Positions 54,138 through 63,985 of a DNA stretch of 64,000 nucleotides are shown one piece after another. The stretch covers positions 62,001 through 126,000 of the forward strand of contig LNEM01000031.1 in the NCBI GenBank assembly GCA_001464955.1, in the 5' to 3' direction. The position numbers and the translations under genes were made by a program. The stretch comes from Rhizobiales bacterium Ga0077537. Lineage in GTDB: Bacteria > Pseudomonadota > Alphaproteobacteria > Rhizobiales > Hyphomicrobiaceae. Each line of letters begins with the position of its first letter. Within the stretch, counting starts at the first letter, position 1. The notes under the pieces are model-generated. The model had not been told where the DNA came from. It saw only the letters and a program-made list of their open reading frames with translations, and searched no databases.

Positions 54138-55856
54138 ATGTCGACGGACGCAACCGAAGAGACCCTGACCGACGGCTTCAATCTCGTCATCGATGCGCTG
54201 AAGTTGAACGGCATCTCGACCATCTACGGCGTTCCGGGCATTCCCATCACCGATCTGGGTCGCCTCGCCCAGGCCAAGGGCATGCGCGTCATCTCCTTCC
54301 GGCACGAGCAGAACGCCGGTCACGCCGCAGCCATCGCGGGCTATCTCACGCAGAAGCCGGGCGTATGTCTCACGGTCTCCGCTCCGGGCTTCCTGAACGG
54401 TCTGACCGCGCTCGCCAACGCCACGACGAACTGCTTCCCGATGATCCTGATCAGCGGCTCGTCCGAGCGCGAGATCGTCGACCTGCAGCAGGGCGACTAC
54501 GAGGAAATGGACCAGCTCGCCGTCGCCAAGACCATGTGCAAGGCGGCGTTCCGCGTGCTCCACGCCCAGGACATCGGCATCGGTATCGCGCGCGCCATCC
54601 GCGCCGCGGTCTCGGGGCGTCCCGGCGGCGTCTACCTCGACCTCCCCGCGAAGCTGTTCGCCCAGACCATCAGCGCTGCCGAAGGCGCCCGCTCGCTGGT
54701 CAAGGTCATCGATCCCGCGCCGCGACAGATCCCGGCGCCCGAGGCCGTGACGCGCGCCCTCGATCTGCTGAAGAGCGCCGAGCGGCCTCTGATCATCCTC
54801 GGCAAGGGCGCCGCCTACGCCCAGGCCGACGACGCCATCCGCGCGCTGGTCGAGACGAGCGGCATCCCGTACCTGCCGATGAGCATGGCGAAGGGCCTGC
54901 TGCCCGACACGCATCCCCAGTCGGCCGGCGCCGCCCGCTCGATGGTGCTGAAGGACGCAGACGTCGTGATGCTGATCGGCGCCCGCCTCAACTGGCTACT
55001 GTCGCACGGCAAGGGCAAGACCTGGGGCGCCCCCGGCACGCAGAAGTTCATCCAGATCGACATCCAGCCGACCGAGATGGACAGCAACGTCGAGATCCGC
55101 GCGCCGCTCGTCGGGGATATCGGCTCGTGCGTCGCGGCGCTTCTCGATGGCATGGGCAAGGGCTGGAAGGCGCCGCCGGAAGCCTGGACCACGGCCGTGA
55201 ACGCCCGCCGCGACGCCAATCTGGCCAAGATGGCGCCGCAGCTCATGAGCAACGCCAACCCCATGAACTTCCATGGCGCGCTCGGCGCGCTGCGCCAGGT
55301 CGTGAAGGAGCGGCCCGACATCATCCTCGTCAACGAAGGCGCCAACACGCTCGATTTCGCGCGCAGCATCATCGACATGTACCAGCCGAGAAAGCGCCTC
55401 GACGTCGGCACGTGGGGCGTCATGGGCATCGGCATGGGCTACGCCGTGGCGGCCGCGATCGAAACCGGCAAGCCCGTTCTCGCGGTCGAGGGCGACAGCG
55501 CCTTCGGCTTCTCCGGCATGGAGATCGAAACCATCTGCCGGTACAACCTCCCGGTCTGCGTCGTCGTCTTCAACAACAACGGCATTTACCGCGGCACCGA
55601 CGTCAATCCGGGCGGCGGCTCCGACGTGGCGACGACGGTGTTCGTCAAGAATGCGCAGTACGAGATGCTGGCGCAGGCCTTCGGCGGCAACGGCGTGCAT
55701 GCGCGCACCCCCTACGAGCTGATGCGCGCCGTCAACGAGGCGCTCGACACCGGCAGGCCGACGCTCATCAACGCCACGATCGACGAGCGCGCCGGCACCG
55801 AGAGCGGCCGCATCGCCAATCTCAATCCGCAGAGCGCTCTTTCGAAGAAGAAGTGA
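54138..55856 (+). CDS. oxc: Oxalyl-CoA decarboxylase
   Basis: 572 residues, a thiamine-diphosphate enzyme that converts oxalyl-CoA to formyl-CoA and CO2. [20 protein letters not shown] with the catalytic Glu in [12 protein letters not shown], the [20 protein letters not shown] loop specific to Oxc, and the TPP/Mg motif [14 protein letters not shown] then [11 protein letters not shown] are all intact. Length is typical. It precedes frc by 61 bases, the standard pair for oxalate breakdown. The ATG at 54138 follows AGGGAGTGAAACAGTC. Confidence 0.97.
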   Translation: MSTDATEETLTDGFNLVIDALKLNGISTIYGVPGIPITDLGRLAQAKGMRVISFRHEQNAGHAAAIAGYLTQKPGVCLTVSAPGFLNGLTALANATTNCFPMILISGSSEREIVDLQQGDYEEMDQLAVAKTMCKAAFRVLHAQDIGIGIARAIRAAVSGRPGGVYLDLPAKLFAQTISAAEGARSLVKVIDPAPRQIPAPEAVTRALDLLKSAERPLIILGKGAAYAQADDAIRALVETSGIPYLPMSMAKGLLPDTHPQSAGAARSMVLKDADVVMLIGARLNWLLSHGKGKTWGAPGTQKFIQIDIQPTEMDSNVEIRAPLVGDIGSCVAALLDGMGKGWKAPPEAWTTAVNARRDANLAKMAPQLMSNANPMNFHGALGALRQVVKERPDIILVNEGANTLDFARSIIDMYQPRKRLDVGTWGVMGIGMGYAVAAAIETGKPVLAVEGDSAFGFSGMEIETICRYNLPVCVVVFNNNGIYRGTDVNPGGGSDVATTVFVKNAQYEMLAQAFGGNGVHARTPYELMRAVNEALDTGRPTLINATIDERAGTESGRIANLNPQSALSKKK

Positions 55857-55917
55857 TCGGCCCGGCCGGCGGCGACGCCGGCCTCCCAATTCGAGTCAGC
55901 CAGGAGAAGGCACCCTC

Positions 55918-57183
55918 ATGTCCGAAGCCCTGAAAGGCGTCCGCATTCTCGATTTCACGCACGTCCAGTCGGGACCGACCTGCACGCAGCTACTGGCCTG
56001 GTTCGGCGCCGACGTGATCAAGGTGGAGCGCCCCGGAACCGGTGACATCACGCGCGGCCAGCTCCAGGACATTCCGAACGTGGACAGCCTCTATTTCACG
56101 ATGCTGAACCACAACAAGCGCTCGATCACGCTCGATACGAAGAACAAGACCGGGATGGAAATCCTCGAGCGCCTCGTCAGGACGTGTGACGTGCTCGTCG
56201 AGAACTTCGCCCCCGGCGCCATGGATCGCATGGGCCTCACGTGGGAGCGCATTCACGAGCTCAACCCGCGCATGATCTACGCGTCGATCAAAGGCTTCGG
56301 CCCCGGCCCCTACGAGGATTGCAAGGTCTACGAGAACATCGCCCAGTGCACCGGCGGCTCGGCCTCGACGACCGGCTTCCGCGATGGTCTGCCCCTCGTG
56401 ACGGGCGCCCAGATCGGCGATAGCGGCACCGGGCTTCACCTGGCGCTCGGCATTGTCACGGCGCTCTACCAGCGGACCCACTCGGGCTTAGGCCAGCGTG
56501 TGACCTGCGCCATGCAGGACGGCGTCCTGAACCTCGCCCGCGTCAAACTGCGCGACCAGCAGCGTCTCGCCCACGGCCCGCTCACCGAATACAGCCAGTT
56601 CGGCGAGGGCATTCCGTTCGGCGACGCGGTGCCGCGCGCGGGCAACGACTCCGGCGGCGGCCAGCCGGGCCGCATCCTGAAGTGCAAGGGCTGGGAGACC
56701 GACCCCAACGCCTACATCTATTTCATCACCCAGGCGCCCGTCTGGGAGAAGATCTGCGACGTCATCGGCGAGCCCGGCTGGAAGACCGATCCCGGCTATG
56801 CGACGCCGAAGGCCCGCCTGCCCCGCCTCAACGAGATCTTCGCGCGCATCGAGCAGTGGACGATGTCGATGACGAAGTTCGAGGCCATGGAGATCCTGAA
56901 CAAGGACGACATTCCCTGCGGCCCGATCCTGTCCATGAAGGAACTCGCCGAGGACGCCTCGCTGAAGGCCACGGGCACCATCGTCGAGGTGGCGCACCCG
57001 AAGCGCGGCACCTATCTTTCCGTCGGCAATCCGATCAAGCTCTCGGCGAGCCCGGCCAAGGTCGAGCGCTCGCCGCTTCTCGGCGAGCATACCGACGAGA
57101 TCCTCACGGGCGTTCTGGGTTATTCCGAAGCCGAGCTCGCCGCCATCAAGTCGTCGGGCGCCACCGCGCCGAAAGCCAAGTAG
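55918..57183 (+). CDS. frc: Formyl-CoA:oxalate CoA-transferase
   Basis: 421 residues, class III CoA-transferase. [21 protein letters not shown], the nucleotide part [13 protein letters not shown], and [17 protein letters not shown] with the catalytic Asp are conserved. It moves CoA from formyl-CoA to oxalate, giving formate and oxalyl-CoA for Oxc. RBS AGGAGAAGG precedes the ATG. A 191-base gap with hairpin-forming sequence follows it. Confidence 0.97.
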   Translation: MSEALKGVRILDFTHVQSGPTCTQLLAWFGADVIKVERPGTGDITRGQLQDIPNVDSLYFTMLNHNKRSITLDTKNKTGMEILERLVRTCDVLVENFAPGAMDRMGLTWERIHELNPRMIYASIKGFGPGPYEDCKVYENIAQCTGGSASTTGFRDGLPLVTGAQIGDSGTGLHLALGIVTALYQRTHSGLGQRVTCAMQDGVLNLARVKLRDQQRLAHGPLTEYSQFGEGIPFGDAVPRAGNDSGGGQPGRILKCKGWETDPNAYIYFITQAPVWEKICDVIGEPGWKTDPGYATPKARLPRLNEIFARIEQWTMSMTKFEAMEILNKDDIPCGPILSMKELAEDASLKATGTIVEVAHPKRGTYLSVGNPIKLSASPAKVERSPLLGEHTDEILTGVLGYSEAELAAIKSSGATAPKAK

Positions 57184-57195
57184 TTCGGCGGGCTT

Positions 57196-57228
57196 GGGAT
57201 GGGGGGCACTTGCATCCCCTCGCCCCAT
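57196..57228 (+). promoter_or_regulatory. Two mutually exclusive hairpins in the frc downstream gap
   Basis: GGGATG at 57196-57201 can pair with CATCCC at 57213-57218, or ATGGGG at 57199-57204 with CCCCAT at 57223-57228; the two stems share bases. They lie just after frc in the only long gap of the oxalate operon. No T run follows, so this is not a standard terminator. It may attenuate or protect the transcript, or be chance. Confidence 0.3.
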
Positions 57229-57374
57229 GTTCTTCACTTGTGCGAGAAGCGGGCACGGATCACGGCTGGCCGGCCATCGAGGCCCGAGCCGCTGGCGTCC
57301 CGTTCGTCGCGCTGTTTCATCGAAGCTGTTCCCCACCGCTGTGACGGCGCGACGGGAAATGGAGACCGGAAGCC

Positions 57375-58310
57375 ATGCGAATTGTCGTTCACGGCCAGGA
57401 TGCGTTCGGCAAGGCCGTCCTCGAGAAGCTGCTGGAGCGCGGCGAGAACGTCGTCGCCGTCTGCTGCGCCCCTGACAAGGCGGGCCGCGCCGAGGATCCG
57501 CTGAAGGCCTTCGCCCGCGAGAAGGGCCTGCCGCTCCACCAGCCGACGAGCTGGAAGACGCCCGAGGCGCTGACGCTCATGCAGAGCTTCGACGCCGATG
57601 TCTGCCTGATGGCCTACGTGCTGCTCTTCATTCCCCAGCCTGTGCTCGACGCCCCGCGCCTCGGCACGTTCCAGTACCACCCGTCGCTGCTGCCGGCGCA
57701 CCGCGGCCCGTCGTCGATCAACTGGCCGATCGCCATGGGCAAGACGCGCACGGGCCTCACCATCTTCTGGCCCAACGAAGGCCTCGACGAAGGTCCGGTG
57801 CTCTTGCAGAAGTCGGTCGAGATCGGCCCCGACGAAACGCTCGGCGACGTCTATTTCAAGAAGCTCTTTCCGATGGGCGTCGACGCGATGATGGAAAGCC
57901 TCGACCTCGTGAAGGCCGGCGTTCTCCTGAAGCACGACCAGCGCCTTGGTGATGGCTCCTACGAAAGCTGGTTCAAGAAGGACTTCGCGGCCGTCGACTG
58001 GTCGAAGTCCGCCGCCGACGTGCACAATCTCGTCCGCGCCGCCGATCCGGCGCCGGGAGCCTGGGGCATCATCGCCGGCGCCAAGCTCGACCTCTTCGAG
58101 CCGCAGCGTGTCGACGCCGCCACCGGCGCGCCGGGCACCATCCTCTCTATCGACGCCACGGGCATGGTCGTGGCGGCGGGGCAGGGCGGCTTGCGCATCC
58201 GGCGCGTCCGCGCGCCCGGCGGCAAGAAAGTCGCCGCCGCCGAGTGGGCGGCGTCGGCCGGCATCGCTGCCGGCGCCGTGTTTGAAGCCCAGCCCGCGAA
58301 GCCGGCGTGA
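57375..58310 (+). CDS. Stand-alone formyltransferase resembling the 10-formyl-THF dehydrogenase hydrolase domain
   Basis: 311 residues. The order and motifs follow the N-terminal half of ALDH1L-type FDH: VLLFIPQPVLDAPRLGTFQY, HPSLLPAHRGPSSINWPIAM (catalytic His), FWPNEGLDEGPVLLQ (catalytic Asp), LFPMGVDAMMESLDLV, and a C-terminal OB-like part with VDWSKSAADVHNLVRA and PGAWGIIAG. It has the Fmt C-terminal domain but is closer to FDH than to tRNA formyltransferase. Between frc and fhs it may exchange formyl groups between formyl-CoA or formate and tetrahydrofolate, or release formate from 10-formyl-THF. Activity is inferred. RBS GGAGACCGGAAGCC. Confidence 0.82.
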   Translation: MRIVVHGQDAFGKAVLEKLLERGENVVAVCCAPDKAGRAEDPLKAFAREKGLPLHQPTSWKTPEALTLMQSFDADVCLMAYVLLFIPQPVLDAPRLGTFQYHPSLLPAHRGPSSINWPIAMGKTRTGLTIFWPNEGLDEGPVLLQKSVEIGPDETLGDVYFKKLFPMGVDAMMESLDLVKAGVLLKHDQRLGDGSYESWFKKDFAAVDWSKSAADVHNLVRAADPAPGAWGIIAGAKLDLFEPQRVDAATGAPGTILSIDATGMVVAAGQGGLRIRRVRAPGGKKVAAAEWAASAGIAAGAVFEAQPAKPA

Positions 58311-58367
58311 GCCCGTCGCGAGACCGTCGACATTGAACCATTGCTCACGCAACCGAGGGAACGCCAA

Positions 58368-60044
58368 ATGGCCGTGAAGTCCGACATCGAGATCGCGCGC
58401 GAGGCACGCAAGAAGCCGATCCAGGAGATTGGCGCCCGGCTCTCCATTCCGTCGGACCACCTGCTGCCCTTCGGCCACGACAAGGCGAAGGTCTCGGCCG
58501 AGTTCCTGAAGTCGCTGGAAGGTCGCCCCGACGGCAAGCTGATCCTCGTCACGGCCATCAATCCGACGCCGGCCGGCGAAGGCAAGACGACGACCACCGT
58601 CGGCCTCGGCGACGGCCTCAACCACATCGGGAAGAAAGCCGCGATCTGCCTTCGCGAGCCGTCACTCGGCCCCTGCTTCGGCGTCAAGGGTGGCGCGGCC
58701 GGCGGCGGCTATTCGCAAGTCGTGCCGATGGAGGACATCAATCTCCACTTCACCGGCGACTTCCACGCCATCACCTCGGCCCACAATCTGTTGTCGGCCC
58801 TGATTGACAACCACATCTACTGGGGCAACGAGCAGGGCATCGACAGCCGCCGCGTGGTCTGGCGCCGTGTCATGGACATGAACGACCGCGCGCTGCGCGA
58901 GATCGTCGTGTCGCTCGGCGGCGTCGCCAATGGCTATCCGCGCGAGGCTGGCTTCGACATCACGGTGGCCTCCGAGGTGATGGCGATCCTCTGCCTGGCA
59001 ACCGACGTCAAGGATCTCGAGCGCCGGCTCGGCGACATCATCATCGCCTATCGTCGCGACCGCTCGCCGGTGTTCTGCCGTGACATCAAGGCCGACGGCG
59101 CCATGACGGTGCTGCTCGCCCAGGCCGTGCAGCCGAACCTCGTCCAGACGCTCGAGAACAATCCGGCCTTCATTCACGGCGGCCCCTTCGCCAACATCGC
59201 CCACGGCTGCAACTCCGTGATCGCAACCAAGGCCGCCCTGAAGCTCGCCGACTACGTCGTCACCGAAGCCGGCTTCGGTGCCGACCTCGGCGCCGAGAAG
59301 TTCTTCGACATCAAGTGCCGCAAGGCCGGCCTGAAACCCGACGTCGCGGTGATCGTGGCGACGGTCCGCGCCATGAAGATGAATGGTGGCGTCAAGAAGG
59401 AGGACCTCGGCAAGGAGAACGTGGAGGCCGTCAAGAAGGGCCTCGCCAACCTCGGCCGCCACATCGAGAACGTGAAGTCGTTCGGCGTCCCGGCCGTCGT
59501 CGGCATCAACCATTTCATCACCGACACCGACGCCGAGGTCGCGGCCGTCATGGAGTACGTCGCGGCGCAGGGCTCCGAAGGCTTCGTCAACCGGCACTGG
59601 GCCGAGGGCGGCAAGGGCATCGCGCCCATGGCGAAACGCGTCGCCGAGATCGCGGATGGCGGCACGGCGCGCTTCGCCCCGATCTACCCCGACGACATGG
59701 GCCTGCTGCAGAAGATCGAGACCATCGCCAAACGTATCTACCGCGCCGACGGCATCGTGGCCGAAAAGTCGATCCGCGATCAGCTCGAGCAGTGGGAGAA
59801 GATGGGCTACGGCAAGCTCCCGGTCTGCATCGCCAAGACGCAGTACTCGTTCACCACCGACCCGAACCAGCGTGGCGCGCCGACGGGCTTCACGATCCCT
59901 GTCCGCGAGGTGCGGCTGGCGGCCGGTGCTGGCTTCATCGTGGCCATCTGCGGTGAGATCATGACCATGCCCGGGCTGCCGAAGGTGCCGTCGTCCGAGC
60001 ACATCCGCTTCAATGAGAAGGGCCAGATCGACGGTCTGTTCTGA
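58368..60044 (+). CDS. fhs: Formate--tetrahydrofolate ligase
   Basis: 558 residues. It makes 10-formyl-THF from formate, THF and [23 protein letters not shown] is the nucleotide loop, followed by [19 protein letters not shown] (family signature 1) and [28 protein letters not shown] and the terminal [14 protein letters not shown] are also conserved. In the oxalate operon it captures the formate released by Frc/Oxc for one-carbon metabolism. The ATG at 58368 follows GAGGGAACGCCAA; only 57 bases after the previous gene. Confidence 0.97.
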   Translation: MAVKSDIEIAREARKKPIQEIGARLSIPSDHLLPFGHDKAKVSAEFLKSLEGRPDGKLILVTAINPTPAGEGKTTTTVGLGDGLNHIGKKAAICLREPSLGPCFGVKGGAAGGGYSQVVPMEDINLHFTGDFHAITSAHNLLSALIDNHIYWGNEQGIDSRRVVWRRVMDMNDRALREIVVSLGGVANGYPREAGFDITVASEVMAILCLATDVKDLERRLGDIIIAYRRDRSPVFCRDIKADGAMTVLLAQAVQPNLVQTLENNPAFIHGGPFANIAHGCNSVIATKAALKLADYVVTEAGFGADLGAEKFFDIKCRKAGLKPDVAVIVATVRAMKMNGGVKKEDLGKENVEAVKKGLANLGRHIENVKSFGVPAVVGINHFITDTDAEVAAVMEYVAAQGSEGFVNRHWAEGGKGIAPMAKRVAEIADGGTARFAPIYPDDMGLLQKIETIAKRIYRADGIVAEKSIRDQLEQWEKMGYGKLPVCIAKTQYSFTTDPNQRGAPTGFTIPVREVRLAAGAGFIVAICGEIMTMPGLPKVPSSEHIRFNEKGQIDGLF

Positions 60045-60094
60045 GCATTGGAAGCCGGTCGCCGCCGCGGCGTCAGCGATGGAGTGCAGCAGTC

Positions 60095-60610
60095 ATGGCC
60101 AGTCCCGAGGTTCCCATCGACGTCGATCCCCGGACGGGGATCTGGTCGACCGATGGCCTGCCGATGATCTACATGCCGCGGCATTTCTTCGTGAACTACT
60201 ACAGCGCCATGGAGACGGCGCTGGGTGCCGACAGGCACAACGCCCTGCTGTATGCGGCGAGCCATAAGTCGGCGCATCAGTGGGCCGAAGCCGAGGCGCG
60301 CACGCACGGCCTCCGCGATGTCGCCGTGTTTCGGCACTATCTGCACCGCCTCTCGCAGCGCGGATGGGGACTGTTCACGATCGAGGAGATCGATCTCGCG
60401 GCACCGTCGGCCCGTGTCCGTGTCGACAACTCGGCTTATGCTCTCCAGCGTGGAAAGACGGGCCGCCGCGAATGCGCGATGTTCGCGGGCTCGCTCGCCG
60501 GCTGCCTCGAGTGGGCCGCGGCGGATGCCGGCAAGCCCGGTCAGGTGACCGCCCGCGAGACGCAGTGCATGTCCGAGGGGCATGACCACTGCCTGTTCGT
60601 CGTCGACTGA
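60095..60610 (+). CDS. V4R-like (DUF5943-type) protein of the oxalate operon
   Basis: 171 residues, apparently cytoplasmic. MPRHFFVNYYSAMETALG begins a helical part and the last third, with ARETQCMSEGHDHCLFVV, is the V4R ending in which a Cys and Cys/His residues may bind metal or a small molecule. Proteins of this type follow fhs or frc in oxalate operons. Proposed roles (sensor or accessory to a formyl carrier) are unproven. RBS GGAGTGCAGCAGTC; 50 bases after fhs. Confidence 0.72.
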   Translation: MASPEVPIDVDPRTGIWSTDGLPMIYMPRHFFVNYYSAMETALGADRHNALLYAASHKSAHQWAEAEARTHGLRDVAVFRHYLHRLSQRGWGLFTIEEIDLAAPSARVRVDNSAYALQRGKTGRRECAMFAGSLAGCLEWAAADAGKPGQVTARETQCMSEGHDHCLFVVD

Positions 60611-60699
60611 TCGGCAGCCCGTAAAAGGCGCCGGCTTCGTATCGCGGCCTGCGATTGCCGGTCGTGTCCACAATGCCACGCACATCGGGTTGCGTGACG

Positions 60700-60728
60700 T
60701 TGTGGCGCATTCGATTCGGCTGTATGAT
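60700..60728 (+). promoter_or_regulatory. Candidate sigma-70 promoter of olsB-olsA
   Basis: TTGTGG (60700-60705), 17 bases, TATGAT (60723-60728) lie about 78 bases before the olsB ATG. The -10 is near consensus and the -35 is a 4/6 match. It separates the oxalate operon from the ornithine-lipid genes. A weaker pair (TTGGCG / AATATC) lies slightly downstream. Confidence 0.4.
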
Positions 60729-60805
60729 AACGAACGAGCTTCGAGATTGTTGGCGAACTGTAACACGCCTCCAATATCGTCATCCGGAATCGTTTGGGGG
60801 AGAAC

Positions 60806-61558
60806 ATGCTCCAACTAGACCGGTCACGGCGCGCGGTGGAGCAGGCACGGTTTGCTGTCGTCGTGGCTGCGACTGATGCCGACGTGAGAGAGGCGCAGCG
60901 CCTTCGTTGGGATGTGTTCGTCGAGGAGCAGGGCGCGAGGCCTGAACCCGGCCAGCCGGGCATCGAGGCGGACCGCTACGACCCGTATTGTCGTCATCTT
61001 CTGGTGCGCGATATGTCGAACGGCCTCGTCGTCGGCACCTATCGCGTGCTGACGGCAGATCAGGCCCGCCGCACCGGTGGCTTCTACACCGAGCAGGAGT
61101 TCGACCTCGGCAATCTGGCGAGCGAGCGCAGCCGCCTCGTCGAGATCGGCCGCTCGTGCGTCCATCGCGACTATCGCAGCGGCGGTGTCATCTCACTGTT
61201 GTGGGCCGGTCTTGCGGGCCTCATTCTCGGCACCGAGGCGCGCTTCGTGATTGGCTGCGCCTCGATCTCGATGAGTGACGGTGGCCGCGAAGCCGCCAGC
61301 GTCTATCGCAAGATCTCGGGTACCAATCTCTGCGATCCGGCATATCGGATGGTGCCGCGCAATCCGCTGGATCTCGCCGCACTCGAGGCGGATCTCACGG
61401 TGAAGCCGCCACCGCTGATCAAGGGCTATCTGCGCGCCGGCGCGGAGATCGCGGGGCCACCGGCCGTCGATCCCGATTTCGGCACCGCCGACCTGCCGAT
61501 CATCCTGACGCTGGACCGGCTTGCGCCTCGCTATGCGCGGCACTTCGTCGGCGCCTGA
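60806..61558 (+). CDS. olsB: L-ornithine N-alpha-acyltransferase
   Basis: 250 residues, GNAT-like fold related to autoinducer synthases. RLRWDVFVEEQGARPEPGQP, YDPYCRHLLV, VGTYRVL, and VEIGRSCVHRDYRSGGVISLLW then GCASISM are the OlsB motifs. It acylates ornithine with a 3-hydroxyacyl-ACP to give lyso-ornithine lipid at the inner membrane. Start at the ATG 60806 behind GGGGGAGAAC. Partner gene olsA follows after eight bases. Such lipids often rise under phosphate limitation; no Pho box was recognised. Confidence 0.9.
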   Translation: MLQLDRSRRAVEQARFAVVVAATDADVREAQRLRWDVFVEEQGARPEPGQPGIEADRYDPYCRHLLVRDMSNGLVVGTYRVLTADQARRTGGFYTEQEFDLGNLASERSRLVEIGRSCVHRDYRSGGVISLLWAGLAGLILGTEARFVIGCASISMSDGGREAASVYRKISGTNLCDPAYRMVPRNPLDLAALEADLTVKPPPLIKGYLRAGAEIAGPPAVDPDFGTADLPIILTLDRLAPRYARHFVGA

Positions 61559-61566
61559 ACGACGCC

Positions 61567-62403
61567 ATGCCATCCACCCCGCGGCGCGTCTTCGGAATGT
61601 TTCGCGTGGTCGTCCATCTGACGCGCGGCGCGACCAAGATGCTGCTGCTGTTCCCCTTGATCGGCCGCGAGCGCCAGCGCCGTGAGATCAAGCGCTGGGC
61701 CGAGGGCGTGCTCGCCATCTTCGGCCTCGACCTGGTGGTCGAAGGCACGCCGCCGACGCCCGCGAACGGCCCCCGCCTCCTGGCCGGCAACCACGTCTCG
61801 TGGGTCGATATCTACGCCTACCTCAGCGTCACGGAGGTGACGTTCGTCGCCAAATCCGAGGTGCGAGCCTGGCCGCTGGTGGGCTGGCTGGCGTCACGCA
61901 TCGGCACGATCTTCGTCGAGCGTGACCGCCCCCGTGATGCGGTTCGTGTTGGAAATGAGGTGCGGGCAGCCCTCGCCGACGGCACCGTTGTCTGCGTGTT
62001 CCCCGAAGGCACGACTACGGACGGCACCGTGGTTCTGCCCTTTTCGTCGGTCCTGCTGAGCCCCGCCATCGACACCGCGGCGCATGTACAGCCGGTCTCC
62101 ATCGCTTATCACGCGCCGGACGGCACGCTCTGCGATCGCGCCCCGTTCACCGGCGACGCGACGCTCGTCGGTTCACTCTGGCGGCTCGCGGGCGGCGGCC
62201 GCTCGACGGTGCGCCTGACCTTCCTCGAGCCCATCGACGGGGGCTCGGCCGACCGCCGGGAGATTGCCCGTAGGGCCGAGGACGCCGTCCGCCGCAGCCT
62301 GGGGCACGACCCGGCGCCGCCCGCCCGCGACGTCGCCTCGCGCGCTCGCCAGGGCTTATCCGGCGCGCCTGCGGCCGCCCTTCGTCGCCCCTCGTCCGCC
62401 TGA
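61567..62403 (+). CDS. olsA: Lyso-ornithine lipid / 1-acyl-glycerol-3-phosphate O-acyltransferase
   Basis: 278 residues, PlsC fold. NHVSWVDIYAYL holds the catalytic NHxxxxD motif, followed by FVAKSEVRAWPLVGWLA, the binding block FVERDR and FPEGTTTDGTVVLPF. A membrane helix is at about 22-38. Directly after olsB it most likely adds the second acyl chain to lyso-ornithine lipid. A Pro/Ala/Arg-rich tail closes it. A general PlsC role cannot be fully excluded. Confidence 0.9.
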   Translation: MPSTPRRVFGMFRVVVHLTRGATKMLLLFPLIGRERQRREIKRWAEGVLAIFGLDLVVEGTPPTPANGPRLLAGNHVSWVDIYAYLSVTEVTFVAKSEVRAWPLVGWLASRIGTIFVERDRPRDAVRVGNEVRAALADGTVVCVFPEGTTTDGTVVLPFSSVLLSPAIDTAAHVQPVSIAYHAPDGTLCDRAPFTGDATLVGSLWRLAGGGRSTVRLTFLEPIDGGSADRREIARRAEDAVRRSLGHDPAPPARDVASRARQGLSGAPAAALRRPSSA

Positions 62404-62501
62404 ATGATCGCCTCGGGTTCTGGCCAGGGAAAACCGGCGATGGCCGCACCGCTGCGGCTCGGTTAGGCTGGTCTTCAACAGGTGATGTCCGGGAGGGTGC
62501 A

Positions 62502-63293
62502 ATGCGCTGGGTGAGGTTCACGGCGGACGGGCGGACGGCCTACGGCCGCATCGAGGGCGACGAGGTGGCCGAAGTGTCGGGCGATCCGTTCGATGGCTAC
62601 GCCGAGACCTCCCGCCGGCATCGGTTGGCATCGGTGCGCCTCGAAGTTCCGGTCGTCCCGCCGACGTTCTACTGCGTGGGCCTCAACTACGCTGAACACA
62701 TCGTCGAAGCGGCAAGGAAGCTCGGCATCAAGGCCGATCTGCCGGAGAAGCCCGACGTCGGCTACCGCGCCAACAACGCACTGGTGGCGCACGGCGAGGA
62801 TGTGGTGATCCCGCCTGACGCGACCGAGAAGGTCCAATACGAGGGCGAACTCGTCGTCGTCATCGGCAAGGAGGCCCGCCACGTCTCCGAGGCCGACGCG
62901 CTGCAGTACGTGCTCGGCTACACCATCGGCAACGACGTCTCCGAACGCACCTGGCAGAAGTCGGACCGCACCCTCTGGCGGGCCAAGAACTCCGACACGT
63001 TCAAGCCGATGGGCCCCTGGATCGAGACCGACGTCGATCTCGACAGCCTCGTCACCAGCGTGCGGGTCAACGGCCGCGAGACGTCCCGCTTCCCCACCAA
63101 CGCGATGATCCACGGCGTTGCCCGGTACATTTCGGCGATCAGCCGTTATATCACCCTGAAACCCCGCGATATCATCTGGATGGGGACGGACGGTCATTCG
63201 CCCGATCTTGTCTCTGGTGACGTGGTCGAGGTCGAGATATCGGGTATCGGTGTCCTGAAGAACCGTTTCGTCAAGGCAACCGCCGCGACATGA
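62502..63293 (+). CDS. Fumarylacetoacetate hydrolase family protein
   Basis: 263 residues. FYCVGLNYAEHIVEA, the metal motif YEGELVVVIGKEARHVS (ExE with an Asp later), YTIGNDVSERTWQ, and FKPMGPWIETD are all typical of FAH-family enzymes, which split beta-diketo acids or act as isomerases or decarboxylases. The specific substrate is open. It is placed between olsA and pgsA, and its stop (63291) overlaps an ATG at 63290 in the pgsA frame. Confidence 0.9.
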   Translation: MRWVRFTADGRTAYGRIEGDEVAEVSGDPFDGYAETSRRHRLASVRLEVPVVPPTFYCVGLNYAEHIVEAARKLGIKADLPEKPDVGYRANNALVAHGEDVVIPPDATEKVQYEGELVVVIGKEARHVSEADALQYVLGYTIGNDVSERTWQKSDRTLWRAKNSDTFKPMGPWIETDVDLDSLVTSVRVNGRETSRFPTNAMIHGVARYISAISRYITLKPRDIIWMGTDGHSPDLVSGDVVEVEISGIGVLKNRFVKATAAT

Positions 63294-63364
63294 CGAGCCA
63301 AGCGGCCCGGATCTTGCCTGCCGCCCGGGCAGGAAATCCGGATCGAGGAGCCTTTGAGGAGAGC

Positions 63365-63952
63365 ATGCAGGGGTCAGTCAGCCGAGCCGGTCCGGGAAGT
63401 CTGCCGAACCTGCTCACCTACGCCCGGATAGCGGCGGTTCCGGCCCTCGGACTGGCTTTCCTCATGCTCGAGGGGGATGCGCGACGCTGGGTGGCGTTGG
63501 CCATTTTCGTCGCGGCCTCGTTCACCGATTGGCTCGATGGCTACCTGGCGCGCGCCTGGGCCCAGCAGTCGACCCTCGGTCGCATGCTCGACCCGATCGC
63601 CGACAAGCTGTTGGTCGGCGCCGCGCTGCTGCTGCTGGTTCATGACGGGACGATCGGGGGTGTTTCGATCTGGGCGGCGCTGATCATCATGTCGCGCGAG
63701 ATCCTCGTCTCCGGGCTGCGCGAGTTCTTGGCCGAGCTGAACGTGAAGTTGCACGTCTCGCGGCTTGCCAAGTGGAAGACCAGCCTCCAGATGATCGCTC
63801 TGGGAGTGCTGCTGGCCGGACCGGCGGGAGATCGCATCCTTCCCGGCCTGTTGTCTGCGGGAGCGGCCCTTTTGTGGGTGGCGGCCATTCTCACGTTGTG
63901 GACGGGCACGGGCTACCTGACGGCGGCCGTGCGCTCGGCGATGGACCACTGA
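63365..63952 (+). CDS. pgsA: CDP-diacylglycerol--glycerol-3-phosphate 3-phosphatidyltransferase
   Basis: 195 residues and four or more membrane helices. The CDP-alcohol phosphotransferase motif is complete in WLDGYLARAWAQQSTLGRML followed by DPIADK (D-G-x2-A-R-x8-G-x3-D-x3-D). It makes phosphatidylglycerol phosphate at the inner membrane. Start taken at the ATG 63365, five bases after GAGGAGAGC-type sequence and with PNLLTYARI soon after; the ATG at 63290 would add 25 residues and overlap the previous stop. Confidence 0.94.
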   Translation: MQGSVSRAGPGSLPNLLTYARIAAVPALGLAFLMLEGDARRWVALAIFVAASFTDWLDGYLARAWAQQSTLGRMLDPIADKLLVGAALLLLVHDGTIGGVSIWAALIIMSREILVSGLREFLAELNVKLHVSRLAKWKTSLQMIALGVLLAGPAGDRILPGLLSAGAALLWVAAILTLWTGTGYLTAAVRSAMDH

Positions 63953-63985
63953 CTGGCGGACGCTCCGCGTCCCGGACGAGGCCCT

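Noticed and set aside
57375-58310. Methionyl-tRNA formyltransferase (fmt)
   Set aside because: Catalytic-region wording matches FDH hydrolase domains better, no def gene is adjacent, and the oxalate/folate context gives another role.
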